Positions 1 through 8,108 are shown, numbered from the stretch's first letter. The stretch is 12,117 nucleotides of DNA from an uncultured Solirubrobacterales bacterium (GCA_903959665.1 CAJBXY010000268.1:1-12117), one strand, 5' to 3'. A program made the numbers and translations. Notes: generated from the sequence alone by a model not told the origin.

Positions 1-249
1 GACGTGCTGATCGCCGCCGTGGGTCGGCCACGAATGGTCGATGAGAGCTTCGTGAAGCCGGGCGCCGTCGTGATCGACGTTGGCATCAATCGCGTCGACG
101 ACGTGCTCTGCGGCGACGTCGACTTCGACGCAGTCAGCTCGGTTGCCGGCGCGATTACGCCGGTCCCCGGGGGCGTTGGCCCGATGACTATCGCTTGCCT
201 GCTTGACAACACAGTGATCGCAGCGCGGATGGCGGCCGAGCAGGCGTGA
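1..249 (+). CDS. folD: Bifunctional methylenetetrahydrofolate dehydrogenase/cyclohydrolase FolD, C-terminal part (5' end outside window)
   Basis: The reading frame is open from the first base, so the gene begins upstream; the visible 82 residues are roughly the last 30% of a protein that is usually about 285 residues. FolD is a cytoplasmic enzyme that oxidises 5,10-methylene-THF to 5,10-methenyl-THF with NADP and hydrolyses it to 10-formyl-THF, feeding purine and formyl-Met synthesis. The fragment shows the second half of the NADP-binding Rossmann domain (AAVGRPRMV, then VKPGAVVIDVGIN) and the family signature PGGVGPMT close to the C-terminus, followed by the usual terminal helix with LLDNTV. 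The TGA stop overlaps the GTG start of the next gene (GTGA), suggesting co-transcription. Nothing looks broken in the visible part. Identification is firm from the signature alone; only the missing N-terminal substrate half cannot be judged. Confidence 0.95.
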   Translation, partial: DVLIAAVGRPRMVDESFVKPGAVVIDVGINRVDDVLCGDVDFDAVSSVAGAITPVPGGVGPMTIACLLDNTVIAARMAAEQA

Positions 250-770
250 AACACGTCCGCGTCGCCGAGTGGGCCGTCCTCGCCGGGGCGATCGGGATCC
301 TGATAACGCTTTGGCAGCCGTGGTTCTCTTACGCAGTGACGCTCGAAATGTTCCCGCCGCGCGAGATCACGCTCACAGTCACGGGCTGGGACGGGCTCGG
401 CTGGCTGATGGTGACGATGCTGATCATTAGCGCCGTGCTCGGAATTGGCCTCTTTCTAACTTTCGCGATCGGCGCCGGCGACGCGGCTACGTTGCCGTTC
501 GGCGCGACGCTCGGGGCAGTTGCGATCCCGACCTTGATTGCGCTCCTGATCGTGCTGCTCAGCCGCCCGGGCTTAGGGCTTGATCTTCCCGCCTGGGGGG
601 TGGGGATCGAACCGGCCGGTTGGATTGGAGCTGCGTCAATGGTTCTGCTCACTGCAGGCTCACTGGTTTCAATCCGCAGCGAACGAACAGACGGCCGCTC
701 TCGCGCCTACAGCCCGCCGCCGCCGCGACCGGCGCCGCCCGGCGAACCGGCCGATACCGCAGCGTCGTAG
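246..770 (+). CDS. Four-helix integral membrane protein of unknown function with proline-rich tail
   Basis: I do not recognise a named family. The 174-residue protein starts at GTG, overlapping the folD stop by 4 bp, which argues for translational coupling. Hydrophobic stretches lie at about residues 8-26, 51-74, 84-106 and 125-143, giving four predicted membrane helices with both ends probably cytoplasmic; an Arg- and Ser-containing stretch (RSERTDGRSR) after helix 4 fits a cytoplasmic C-terminus by the positive-inside rule. The loop between helices 1 and 2 (about 27-50) carries WQPWF and would face outside. The tail (about 157-167) is rich in Pro, SPPPPRPAPP, and is probably disordered. There is no clear signal peptidase site, no catalytic motif and no cysteine. 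It sits between a folate gene and gatC, which says little about its job. Gene reality is well supported by coding-type composition and the overlap; the function is unknown. Confidence 0.8.
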   Translation: MKHVRVAEWAVLAGAIGILITLWQPWFSYAVTLEMFPPREITLTVTGWDGLGWLMVTMLIISAVLGIGLFLTFAIGAGDAATLPFGATLGAVAIPTLIALLIVLLSRPGLGLDLPAWGVGIEPAGWIGAASMVLLTAGSLVSIRSERTDGRSRAYSPPPPRPAPPGEPADTAAS

Positions 771-773
771 AAT
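768..773 (+). promoter_or_regulatory. Possible -10 element (TAGAAT) for gatC
   Basis: TAGAAT matches the actinobacterial TANNNT -10 pattern. Its first three bases are the stop codon of the preceding membrane protein gene. The hexamer ends 10 nt before the ATG at 784, so a transcript starting about 7 nt downstream would be nearly leaderless. I see no convincing -35 box at 16-18 bp spacing, so the call rests on one hexamer and on the lack of a Shine-Dalgarno sequence before gatC. Confidence 0.3.
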
Positions 774-783
774 GGTGCGGCCG

Positions 784-1071
784 ATGATCGACCGCGATGA
801 ACTCCTCCACGTTGCGCGCCTTGCGCGGCTCGCGCTCCACGAGGACGAGCTCGAAACGACCGCCGCCGAACTCTCATCGATCCTCGGTCACGTGGCAGCG
901 ATCGATCAGCTCGATCTAGACGGCGTTGAGCCGACCGCCCACATCGGCGACGTCTCCGACTCGCTCCGCGCCGACCAGCCGCGCCCGTCACTTGCGCGTG
1001 AAGTCGCGCTGGCCCCGGCGCCGGCAGTTCGCGATGACGGTTTCCTCGTCCCTAGCCCGCAGGGCGAGTAG
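784..1071 (+). CDS. gatC: Aspartyl/glutamyl-tRNA amidotransferase subunit C
   Basis: GatC is the small subunit of the GatCAB tRNA-dependent amidotransferase; it wraps around GatA and GatB and stabilises the complex without being catalytic. The 95-residue product begins MIDRDELLHVARLARLAL, the typical GatC opening (VxxVAxLARL-type helix), followed by the helix with SSILGHVAAIDQLDLDGVEPTAH and the usual C-terminal tail where family members have LREDxP (here LRADQP) and a VPSPQG-type end close to the usual VP-V. I chose the ATG at 784 because it places the conserved helix at the normal distance from the N-terminus; an in-frame ATG at 772 would add four residues, MVRP, and cannot be excluded. Neither start has a clear ribosome site. 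The stop codon is directly followed by the gatA ATG (TAGATG), consistent with one operon. Confidence 0.93.
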   Translation: MIDRDELLHVARLARLALHEDELETTAAELSSILGHVAAIDQLDLDGVEPTAHIGDVSDSLRADQPRPSLAREVALAPAPAVRDDGFLVPSPQGE

Positions 1072-2492
1072 ATGGCCTCCGACATTGGCGCGCTGAGTGC
1101 CGCCGCCGCGGCCGCTGCGATCGCAGACGGGGGGCTAGCGCGCGACGAGCTGTTCGAGCATTACCGCGCCCGCGCCGCCGCCGATCAGCTGAACGCGTTC
1201 ACCTGGGTCGCCGAGGCCGAGCCAGGCGCTGTCGACGGGCCACTCGGCGGCGTCCCGCTCGCAGTCAAAGACCTCTTCTGCACCGAGGGCATTCCCAGCC
1301 AGGCCGGCTCAAAGATCCTCGCCGGCTACTGCCCGCCGTACACGGCGACCGCCGTCGCAAACCTCGAAGCAGCCGGCGCGCCGCTGCTCGGCAAGACCAA
1401 CCAGGACGAGTTTGCGATGGGCTCGTCGAACGAGAACTCTGCCTACGGGCCGGTGCTGAACCCTTGGGATCACGGCCGCGTTCCCGGCGGGTCCTCAGGC
1501 GGAAGCGCTGCAGCGGTCGCCGGCGGGCTTGCTCCTTGGGCGCTCGGAACTGACACCGGCGGCTCGATCCGCCAGCCGGCCGCGCTCTGCGGCATCGTTG
1601 GCCTCAAGCCGACCTATGGCGCCGTTTCGCGCTACGGCATGATCGCCTTCGCCTCGTCGCTCGACAGCGCCGGCCCGCTAACCCGCGATGTGACCGACGC
1701 CGCACTCTGCTACCGCCACCTTGTCGGCCGAGATAGCGCCGACGCAACCTCCGTTGCGTTCCCTGAGCCGATCGAGATTCCCAGCAGCGAGCGGCTAGAT
1801 GGAGTGAAGCTCGCGGTGCCGACGGCGCTCGTCGAAGGAGAGGGGATCGAACCCGGTGTGCGCGCGTCGTTTGAGGCGGCGCTCGAAACGGCGCGTGGCC
1901 TAGGCGCCACGATTATCAGTTGCGAAATTCCAAGTGCGCCCTACGCGCTGAGCGCCTACTACGTGATTGCACCTGCAGAGGCCTCCTCGAACCTCTCTCG
2001 TTTCGATGGAGTCCGCTACGGACTGCGTGTCGAGCAGGCCCACCTCGACGAGATGTACACCGAAACCCGCCACGATGGTTTCGGCGCTGAGGTGAAGCGC
2101 CGAATCCTGATTGGCACCTATGCCCTCTCGTCGGGTTACTACGACGCCTACTACGGCCGCGCGCAGCGAGTTCGGACCGTTGTTGCGCAGGATCTCGCCT
2201 CGATCTTCGAGCAGGCCGACATGATTGTCACGCCGACCAGTCCAACTGTTGCCTTCGGCCTCGGTGAGCGCACAGCCGACCCGCTTTCGATGTACCTCAG
2301 CGACCTCTTTACGATCCCGATGTCGCTCGCGGGGACGCCGGCGATCTCAATCCCCTCGGGCCTGAGCGAAGGGCTTCCAGTGGGCTTGCAGATCTGCGGG
2401 CCGGCATTCAGCGAGAACCGGATTCTCAGCGCCGCGCACGCGCTTGAGCAGGCAATCGGCTTCGACGGTTCGGTCACGTGGGGGAGCGACTG

Positions 2493-2493
<1 letters not shown>
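1072..2493 (+). CDS. gatA: Aspartyl/glutamyl-tRNA amidotransferase subunit A (amidase)
   Basis: GatA is the glutaminase subunit of GatCAB; it releases ammonia from glutamine and channels it to GatB for transamidation of Glu-tRNA(Gln) or Asp-tRNA(Asn). The 473-residue protein carries the complete amidase-signature Ser-cisSer-Lys triad: K66 in PLAVKDLF, the cis-Ser at S141 in PGGSSGGSAA, and the nucleophile S165 in GTDTGGSIRQPA. The spacings of 75 and 24 residues match those of characterised GatA proteins. Further family blocks are GKTNQDEFAMGSS (about 107-119) and GLKPTYGAVSRYGMIAFASSLD (about 177-198), and the C-terminal part with TPTSPTVAFGLGE, AGTPAISIP and GLPVGLQI. An AGGG ribosome site sits about 7 nt before the ATG, overlapping the end of gatC. 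The TGA stop overlaps the gatB ATG by one base (TGATG). Length and motifs indicate an intact enzyme. Confidence 0.97.
2480..2486 (+). promoter_or_regulatory. Ribosome binding site that fixes the gatB start
   Basis: GGGGGAG lies inside the last codons of gatA, 6 nt before the ATG at 2493. It supports that ATG over the in-frame GTG at 2478, whose initiation would put this purine run inside the coding sequence. Confidence 0.6.
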
Positions 2494-3926
<1,433 letters not shown>

Positions 3927-3942
3927 GCGGCCGCCCTGCTCG

Positions 3943-3948
3943 TAGACT
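3943..3948 (+). promoter_or_regulatory. Possible -10 element (TAGACT) for the zinc-ribbon membrane protein gene
   Basis: TAGACT fits TANNNT and ends 6 nt before the ATG at 3955, the spacing expected if transcription begins at or beside the A of the start codon (leaderless mRNA). No Shine-Dalgarno sequence is present in the 28 bp after gatB. No good -35 box is visible. Confidence 0.4.
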
Positions 3949-3954
3949 GAAGCA

Positions 3955-4260
3955 ATGGCTGGCGGCGGCTACCTAGTTATCGCGTTCTGCTTCGGTTTGG
4001 CCGGAGGGATCGTCGGCAGGATCAAGGGTGGTTCGTTCGTGATCTGGTTCGTGATCAGCTTCCTGATCCCCTTCTTCGGCCTGCTGGCGGCGATCTTCAT
4101 GCGCGTCGAAGCGACCGAGCCGCGGCGCCAATGCCCCGGTTGCGGCAAGGTGGTTCCAGCCCATGACGCACTCTGCACACGCTGCGGCAGCGAGCTCTAT
4201 CTGCCGCCAGAAGAGGAGCTGCTGCCGTCGAAATACACCGAAAGGCTCCACGGAAAGTAG
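3955..4260 (+). CDS. Small membrane protein: two transmembrane helices followed by a C4 zinc ribbon
   Basis: The 101-residue protein has two hydrophobic segments at about residues 5-21 and 27-48, joined by a short basic turn (GRIKGG), and then a soluble tail. The tail carries C60-x2-C63 and C74-x2-C77 (CPGC and CTRC), a rubredoxin-knuckle type zinc ribbon like those annotated as double zinc ribbon or zinc-ribbon domain in many bacterial membrane proteins. After the ribbon, an acidic stretch (PPEEELLPSK) ends the protein. With both helices in a hairpin, the N-terminus and the zinc ribbon would lie on the same side, most simply the cytoplasm. I do not know the function; roles in membrane protein assembly or interaction would be guesses. 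It begins 28 bp after gatB with its own possible -10 and may be transcribed separately. The cysteine spacing makes it very likely to be a real gene. Confidence 0.8.
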   Translation: MAGGGYLVIAFCFGLAGGIVGRIKGGSFVIWFVISFLIPFFGLLAAIFMRVEATEPRRQCPGCGKVVPAHDALCTRCGSELYLPPEEELLPSKYTERLHGK

Positions 4261-4317
4261 GCCAAAGCGCGCTCTCGGGCGTGGCGCTGCAACGCTGGGA
4301 GGGTCGTAAATCGCTGT

Positions 4318-4323
4318 TAGAAT
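4318..4323 (+). promoter_or_regulatory. Probable -10 element (TAGAAT) of the ilvBN promoter
   Basis: The hexamer lies in the 119 bp between the preceding stop and ilvB, the largest intergenic space in the window. A start near 4330 would give a leader of about 50 nt that includes a strong ribosome site. A -35 box is not obvious at 16-18 bp (CTGGGA-like sequence only). The leader is too short for a T-box or a peptide attenuator. Confidence 0.45.
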
Positions 4324-4331
4324 CTGCGATT

Positions 4332-4346
4332 CGGCCAGTCCGGCCG
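4332..4346 (+). other. Short inverted repeat in the ilvB leader
   Basis: CGGCC and GGCCG, separated by AGTCC, can form a 5-bp GC stem right at the predicted 5' end of the ilvB mRNA. It has no following U-run, so it is not a terminator. It might stabilise the transcript end or be chance in GC-rich DNA. Confidence 0.25.
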
Positions 4347-4361
4347 CAAAACCTCGAACCG

Positions 4362-4370
4362 GGAAAGGAA
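4362..4370 (+). promoter_or_regulatory. Strong ribosome binding site of ilvB
   Basis: GGAAAGGAA, 9 nt before the ATG at 4380, is the clearest Shine-Dalgarno sequence in the window. It decides for that ATG against the in-frame GTG at 4281, which would add 33 residues unlike any acetolactate synthase N-terminus and would swallow the probable promoter. Confidence 0.7.
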
Positions 4371-4379
4371 CGACCGCCA

Positions 4380-6056
4380 ATGCGCGCAGTAGACGCAATC
4401 ATGGAATGCCTTAAGGCTGAGGGCGTCGAAGTCGTATTCGGCCTTCCCGGAGGAGCCAACCTGCCGACCTACGACGCCTTTGTCGACTCGGAGATCAAAC
4501 ACATCCTCGTCCGCCACGAAGCCGGCGGCGGCCATGCCGCTGAGGGCTACGCGAAGGCGACCGGCAAGGTTGGCGTAGCCTTTGGCACGTCAGGGCCGGG
4601 AGCGACCAACCTCGTCACGCCGATCGTTGACGCGATGATGGATTCGGTTCCGGTCGTCTTCATGACCGGCCAGATCCGCAGCGACCTGCTCGGCACCGAC
4701 GGTTTTCAGGAGGCCGACACGATCGGGATCACGATGCCCGGCGTGAAGCACTCCTTCATGGTCACCGACGCCGAGGACATCCCTCGCACAATTCACGAAG
4801 CCTTCTACATCGCTCGCAGTGGCCGCCCGGGCCCTGTCGTCGTCGACATCCCGGTTGACGTCTCCCGCGCCGAGATCGACTACGAGCCGGTGACCGCAGT
4901 TTCGCTGCCTGGCTACCAACCCAACGTTGAAGGAAACGCGAAGCAGATTCGCCAGGCCGCGAAAGCACTCGCCGCGGCGAAACGGCCTGTGCTCTACGTC
5001 GGCGGAGGCGTCGTCCTTGGCAACGCATCCGAGGAGCTGCGCGCACTCGCCGCAAGTGACCGCTTCCCTGTCACCAGCACGCTGATGGGGCTCGGTTCAT
5101 TTCCGTCCGAAGGGCCGCAGTGGCTCGGCATGCTCGGCATGCATGGCACGCGCGCGGCCAACTACTCGATGGATCAGGCCGACCTCATCTGCGCGATCGG
5201 CGCACGCTTCGACGACCGCATCACCGGCAAGCTCGACGAGTTCGCGCCGCACGCCAAGTTCATCCACATCGACGTCGATCCGGCCGAAATCTCAAAGAAC
5301 GTGCCGGCTCACATTCCGATTGTCGGCGACGTCAAAGCGATCCTGCCGCGGCTGACCTCCGAGTACCGCGCGATCGGCGCCGATTCTTCGCGACTGGACG
5401 ATTGGCTCGTCAAGATCGAAGCGTGGAAGAAAGAGTTCCCGCTCGGCTATAGCGACACCGATGACAATGAAATCCGGCCGCAGTACATGGTTGAAGCTGT
5501 CTACGAAGCAACCGGCGGCAACGCGATCATCTGCTCCGACGTCGGTCAGCACCAGATGTGGACGGCGCAGTACTACCACTTCCCCGAGCCGCGCCGCTGG
5601 ATCAATTCTGGCGGTCTCGGCACGATGGGATTTGGCCTTCCGGCGGCGATGGGGGCGAAGGTCGGCTGCCCAGATCAGGACGTCGTCTTGATCGCTGGCG
5701 ATGGTTCGATCCAGATGAACATGCAGGAGCTGGCTGCCTGCTCGCAGGAGGGCATCGACGTCAAGGTGCTGATCATGAATAACGGTTGCCTCGGGATGGT
5801 TCGCCAGTGGCAGGAGCTGTTCTGGGAGAAGCGCTACTCGCACGTCGACATGGGCGACTACCCCGATTTCGTCAAGCTCGCCGAGGCCTATGGCGCGACC
5901 GGTATTCGCTTGACCGACAAGTCGACCCTGGTTGAGGACATCCGCGCTGCGATCGCGACACCAGGCCCAGTTGTCGTTGACGTTCGAGTGACCGAAGAAG
6001 AGAATGTCTACCCAATGATCTCGCCCGGCATGCCGGCTCGCGACATGGTCGGCTGA
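4380..6056 (+). CDS. ilvB: Acetolactate synthase (acetohydroxyacid synthase), large catalytic subunit
   Basis: IlvB is a cytoplasmic thiamine diphosphate enzyme that condenses two pyruvates to 2-acetolactate, or pyruvate with 2-oxobutyrate, the first common step to valine, leucine and isoleucine. The 558-residue protein has all three expected domains. In the N-terminal pyrimidine-binding domain, E47 in RHEAGGGHAAEGYA is the catalytic glutamate and FGTSGPGATNLVT follows. The middle FAD-type domain includes GMHGTRAANYSMDQADL and GARFDDRITGK. The C-terminal domain has QHQMWTAQYY, GGLGTMGFGLPAAMGAK and the ThDP-binding GDGS (440-443) to NN (467-468) motif, with W477 in MVRQWQE. Pairing with IlvN downstream (TGATG overlap) separates it from oxalyl-CoA decarboxylase or catabolic AlsS-type relatives. 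It has its own probable promoter and ribosome site. Three positions that contact herbicides in the plant enzyme differ (R100, G108, P549). The gene looks complete. Confidence 0.96.
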   Translation: MRAVDAIMECLKAEGVEVVFGLPGGANLPTYDAFVDSEIKHILVRHEAGGGHAAEGYAKATGKVGVAFGTSGPGATNLVTPIVDAMMDSVPVVFMTGQIRSDLLGTDGFQEADTIGITMPGVKHSFMVTDAEDIPRTIHEAFYIARSGRPGPVVVDIPVDVSRAEIDYEPVTAVSLPGYQPNVEGNAKQIRQAAKALAAAKRPVLYVGGGVVLGNASEELRALAASDRFPVTSTLMGLGSFPSEGPQWLGMLGMHGTRAANYSMDQADLICAIGARFDDRITGKLDEFAPHAKFIHIDVDPAEISKNVPAHIPIVGDVKAILPRLTSEYRAIGADSSRLDDWLVKIEAWKKEFPLGYSDTDDNEIRPQYMVEAVYEATGGNAIICSDVGQHQMWTAQYYHFPEPRRWINSGGLGTMGFGLPAAMGAKVGCPDQDVVLIAGDGSIQMNMQELAACSQEGIDVKVLIMNNGCLGMVRQWQELFWEKRYSHVDMGDYPDFVKLAEAYGATGIRLTDKSTLVEDIRAAIATPGPVVVDVRVTEEENVYPMISPGMPARDMVG

Positions 6057-6616
6057 TGAGCGCCGACGGCGGAACATCGGAAACGCTGAGCCTCGATCAG
6101 CTCCATGCCAGCGTCGGCGTGCGTAGCGGGCGAAAGCACGTTCTTTCAATCCTGGTTGAGAACAAGCCTGGCGTCTTGACGCGCGTCGCAGGGCTCTTCA
6201 CGCGTCGCGGTTTCAACATTGACACGCTCGCCGTCGGGCCAACGGATGACGACGCTATTTCGCGCATCACACTGACCGTCGACGGTGCGGTTCACCCGAT
6301 CGATCAGGTGACTAAGCAGCTCCACAAACTTGTCAACGTGATCAAGATCCGTGACCTCGAACCCAGCGACAGCCTTGCTCGCGAGCTGGCGCTCTTCAAG
6401 GTCACCGTTGACGGACCCCAGCGCGCTGAAGTGATGCAGATCTGCGACATCTTCCGCGGCAAGGTCGTCGACGTGAGTAAGGAGTCGGTGATCTTTGAGG
6501 TAACCGGCACGACCGAGAAGATCACGGCTTTCGACGAGATGCTGAAGCCATTTGGGCTCGTCGAGATGATGCGCACCGGCGAGATCGCGATCGCGCGCGG
6601 TCGCGACGAAACCTAA
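6056..6616 (+). CDS. ilvN: Acetolactate synthase, small regulatory subunit
   Basis: IlvN binds IlvB, raises its activity and mediates feedback inhibition by valine. Of 186 residues, the first 27 or so form an extension (MSADGGTSETLSLDQLHASVGVRSGRK is mostly polar) not present in the common 160-170 residue proteins. An ACT domain follows (about 28-105) with VENKPGVLTRVAGLFTRRG and FNIDTLAVGPTDD; N36, G39 and N54 correspond to the valine-site residues N11, G14 and N29 known from E. coli IlvH, so valine control is likely retained. The C-terminal domain (about 108-180) has the usual LALFKV, VVDVS, FEVTG and GEIAIARG blocks. No internal Met lies before the ACT domain, so the extension is either real or begins at another codon. 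The ATG overlaps the ilvB TGA, with no separate ribosome site, implying coupled translation. ilvC does not follow; the next gene is menF. Confidence 0.95.
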   Translation: MSADGGTSETLSLDQLHASVGVRSGRKHVLSILVENKPGVLTRVAGLFTRRGFNIDTLAVGPTDDDAISRITLTVDGAVHPIDQVTKQLHKLVNVIKIRDLEPSDSLARELALFKVTVDGPQRAEVMQICDIFRGKVVDVSKESVIFEVTGTTEKITAFDEMLKPFGLVEMMRTGEIAIARGRDET

Positions 6617-6650
6617 GGCTCAGAGCAGTCCAAACGGCCGCTGTGATCCG

Positions 6651-6658
6651 TATATAGA
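6651..6658 (+). promoter_or_regulatory. Possible -10 element (TATATAGA) for menF
   Basis: An AT-rich TATATAGA stands out in GC-rich DNA. It can be read as TATATA ending 6 nt before the menF ATG, or TATAGA ending 4 nt before it. Either would give a leaderless transcript. The 46 bp between ilvN and menF have no Shine-Dalgarno sequence and no terminator hairpin. A -35 box is not clear. Confidence 0.45.
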
Positions 6659-6662
6659 GCGA

Positions 6663-8108
6663 ATGCCGCAAACCAGATCGCAAGCTCAAGGAGCCTTTGC
6701 CCTCACCGCTGCAGACTACGAGCGGTTACTCGCGCACGTCGCCGCCGCGGTGAAGGACGCGCGGCGTGGCAATCAGGAGCAGGTGGTGGCGGCGGTCAGC
6801 GTTGCTTTGGGCGCTGCGACCGACCCGGCAGCCGTTGTATTTGCCTCACGCGCCGCCGACGAAGATTGGTTCTGCTTTGAACAGCCCGAGCGCGGCCGCG
6901 CCGCGCTCGCCACGCTCGGCTGCGCCACACGGCTTGAGGCGGTGGGATCTAAACGGTTTGAAGCGGTGGCGAACCTTTGGAACGATCTCGCCCGTAACGC
7001 GCGCAGTGATTCGCCGTCCGGCCTGGCCGGCGGCGGGCCGGTCGTAGTCGGTGGATTTGCCTTCGCCGACGATGGTGGCAGCGCGCCCCACTGGGCTGGC
7101 TTCGAGCCCGCTTCGCTGGTTCTTCCGGAGGTCTCGATTTCGCGGCGGGGCGACGAAGTTTCGATGACGCTCAGCACAGTCGTCGCCGCCGACGACGACC
7201 CACAGCAGGTTGCCGAGAGGATGGCGGCGCGCGCTGGAGCGCTAGAGCAGCGACCATTGCCGCTGCTTGACCCCGACCCGTCACACAGCAGTCGCGTCGT
7301 CGGCACGATGCCTCCAGAACACTACGAGGAGGCAGTCGCTCACGCGGTCGATCGAATCAGAGCGGGAGGGCTTGAGAAGGTCGTGCTCGCGCGCGAAGTC
7401 CAGATCCACTCAGCGCAGCCGTTCTCTGCGCCGGCAATCTTCGGAGTTCTTCGCGAAGCGTTCAGCGGCTGCCACGTTTTCGCGGTCGGTCGCGGCGATC
7501 AGACGCTGATCGCCGCCAGCCCGGAGCTGCTCGTGCGCCGCGAGGGGATGCGCGCCGCAACGCTCGCGCTTGCCGGATCGACCCGCCGCAGCGCCGATCC
7601 GGCCGTCGATAGTCACCTTGGCGAGCAGTTGCTGCGCTCGGTCAAGGACCGAGAGGAGCAGGAGATCGTTGTCCGCAGGATCGTCCAAACGCTTAAGCCA
7701 TTGAGCGTCTGGGTGACCGCTCCTGAAGAGCCTGTGATTGCGAAGATGGCGAACATTCAGCACCTCGCTACGCCGATCCGCGCCCAGCTGCGCGAGCAGA
7801 TTGGGGCGATCGAACTCGCCGGCGCGCTCCACCCGACGCCTGCCGTTGGCGGCGAACCCCACGATGTCGCTGCGCCGCTGATTCCGGCACTGGAAGGGCT
7901 CGATCGAGGCTGGTACGCGGGCCCGGTCGGTTGGACCGACCTGAACGGTGATGGTGAGTTCTGCGTTGCGTTGCGTTGCGCGCTGCTCGGCGGAAATGTC
8001 GCGCGCTGCTACGCCGGTGTGGGTGTTGTCAGCGGCTCCGACCCGGCCGCCGAGCTAGCAGAAACCGAAGTGAAGCTGGCCGCGCTGCTGCCGGTCCTTG
8101 CCTCCTAG
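6663..8108 (+). CDS. menF: Isochorismate synthase
   Basis: MenF isomerises chorismate to isochorismate with Mg2+, the entry step of menaquinone synthesis; the chorismate-binding domain is shared with EntC, TrpE and PabB. In this 481-residue protein the catalytic domain begins near residue 217. K239 in LEKVVLAR is the expected general base that activates water. SPELLVRR (286-293), LAGSTRR (303-309), QHLATP (366-371), LHPTPAVGG (389-397) and CYAGVGVVSGS (449-459) follow, and E332 and E467 are the expected Mg ligands. The usual His after the first ligand (KDRxEH) is Gln here (Q333). The variable N-terminal half has GGFAFAD and WAGF blocks typical of the family. Isochorismate rather than salicylate or anthranilate synthesis is favoured by HLATP and by the adjoining menD, menH, menC and menA. 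It ends on a CTAG palindrome that also holds the menD stop. An entC/dhbC role in siderophore synthesis is possible but not suggested by neighbours. Confidence 0.93.
   Translation: MPQTRSQAQGAFALTAADYERLLAHVAAAVKDARRGNQEQVVAAVSVALGAATDPAAVVFASRAADEDWFCFEQPERGRAALATLGCATRLEAVGSKRFEAVANLWNDLARNARSDSPSGLAGGGPVVVGGFAFADDGGSAPHWAGFEPASLVLPEVSISRRGDEVSMTLSTVVAADDDPQQVAERMAARAGALEQRPLPLLDPDPSHSSRVVGTMPPEHYEEAVAHAVDRIRAGGLEKVVLAREVQIHSAQPFSAPAIFGVLREAFSGCHVFAVGRGDQTLIAASPELLVRREGMRAATLALAGSTRRSADPAVDSHLGEQLLRSVKDREEQEIVVRRIVQTLKPLSVWVTAPEEPVIAKMANIQHLATPIRAQLREQIGAIELAGALHPTPAVGGEPHDVAAPLIPALEGLDRGWYAGPVGWTDLNGDGEFCVALRCALLGGNVARCYAGVGVVSGSDPAAELAETEVKLAALLPVLAS

Noticed and set aside
3927..3934. GCGGCCGC palindrome after gatB as a terminator or protein site
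   Set aside because: An 8-bp GC palindrome with no loop or U-run is expected by chance in DNA of this composition.
4281..4379. Longer ilvB start at GTG 4281
   Set aside because: It would add 33 residues unlike known IlvB N-termini and would include the probable promoter and the strong ribosome site inside the coding sequence.
4261..4380. Possible attenuator, T-box or leader peptide before ilvB
   Set aside because: The leader predicted after the -10 is only about 50 nt, with no run of Val, Leu or Ile codons, no T-box consensus and no terminator hairpin with a U-run.
5292..6149. A 285-residue open frame on the minus strand opposite ilvB
   Set aside because: It lies wholly antisense to clear ilvB/ilvN coding sequence, has no recognisable motif, and such frames are frequent in GC-rich genes with biased third positions.
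7962..7980. Pentanucleotide tandem repeat TGCGT x3 plus TGCG in menF, a possible slippage site
   Set aside because: Fewer than four copies, and the encoded FCVALRCA matches a conserved position of the family (GEFxVALR-type), so it is best explained by coding constraint.
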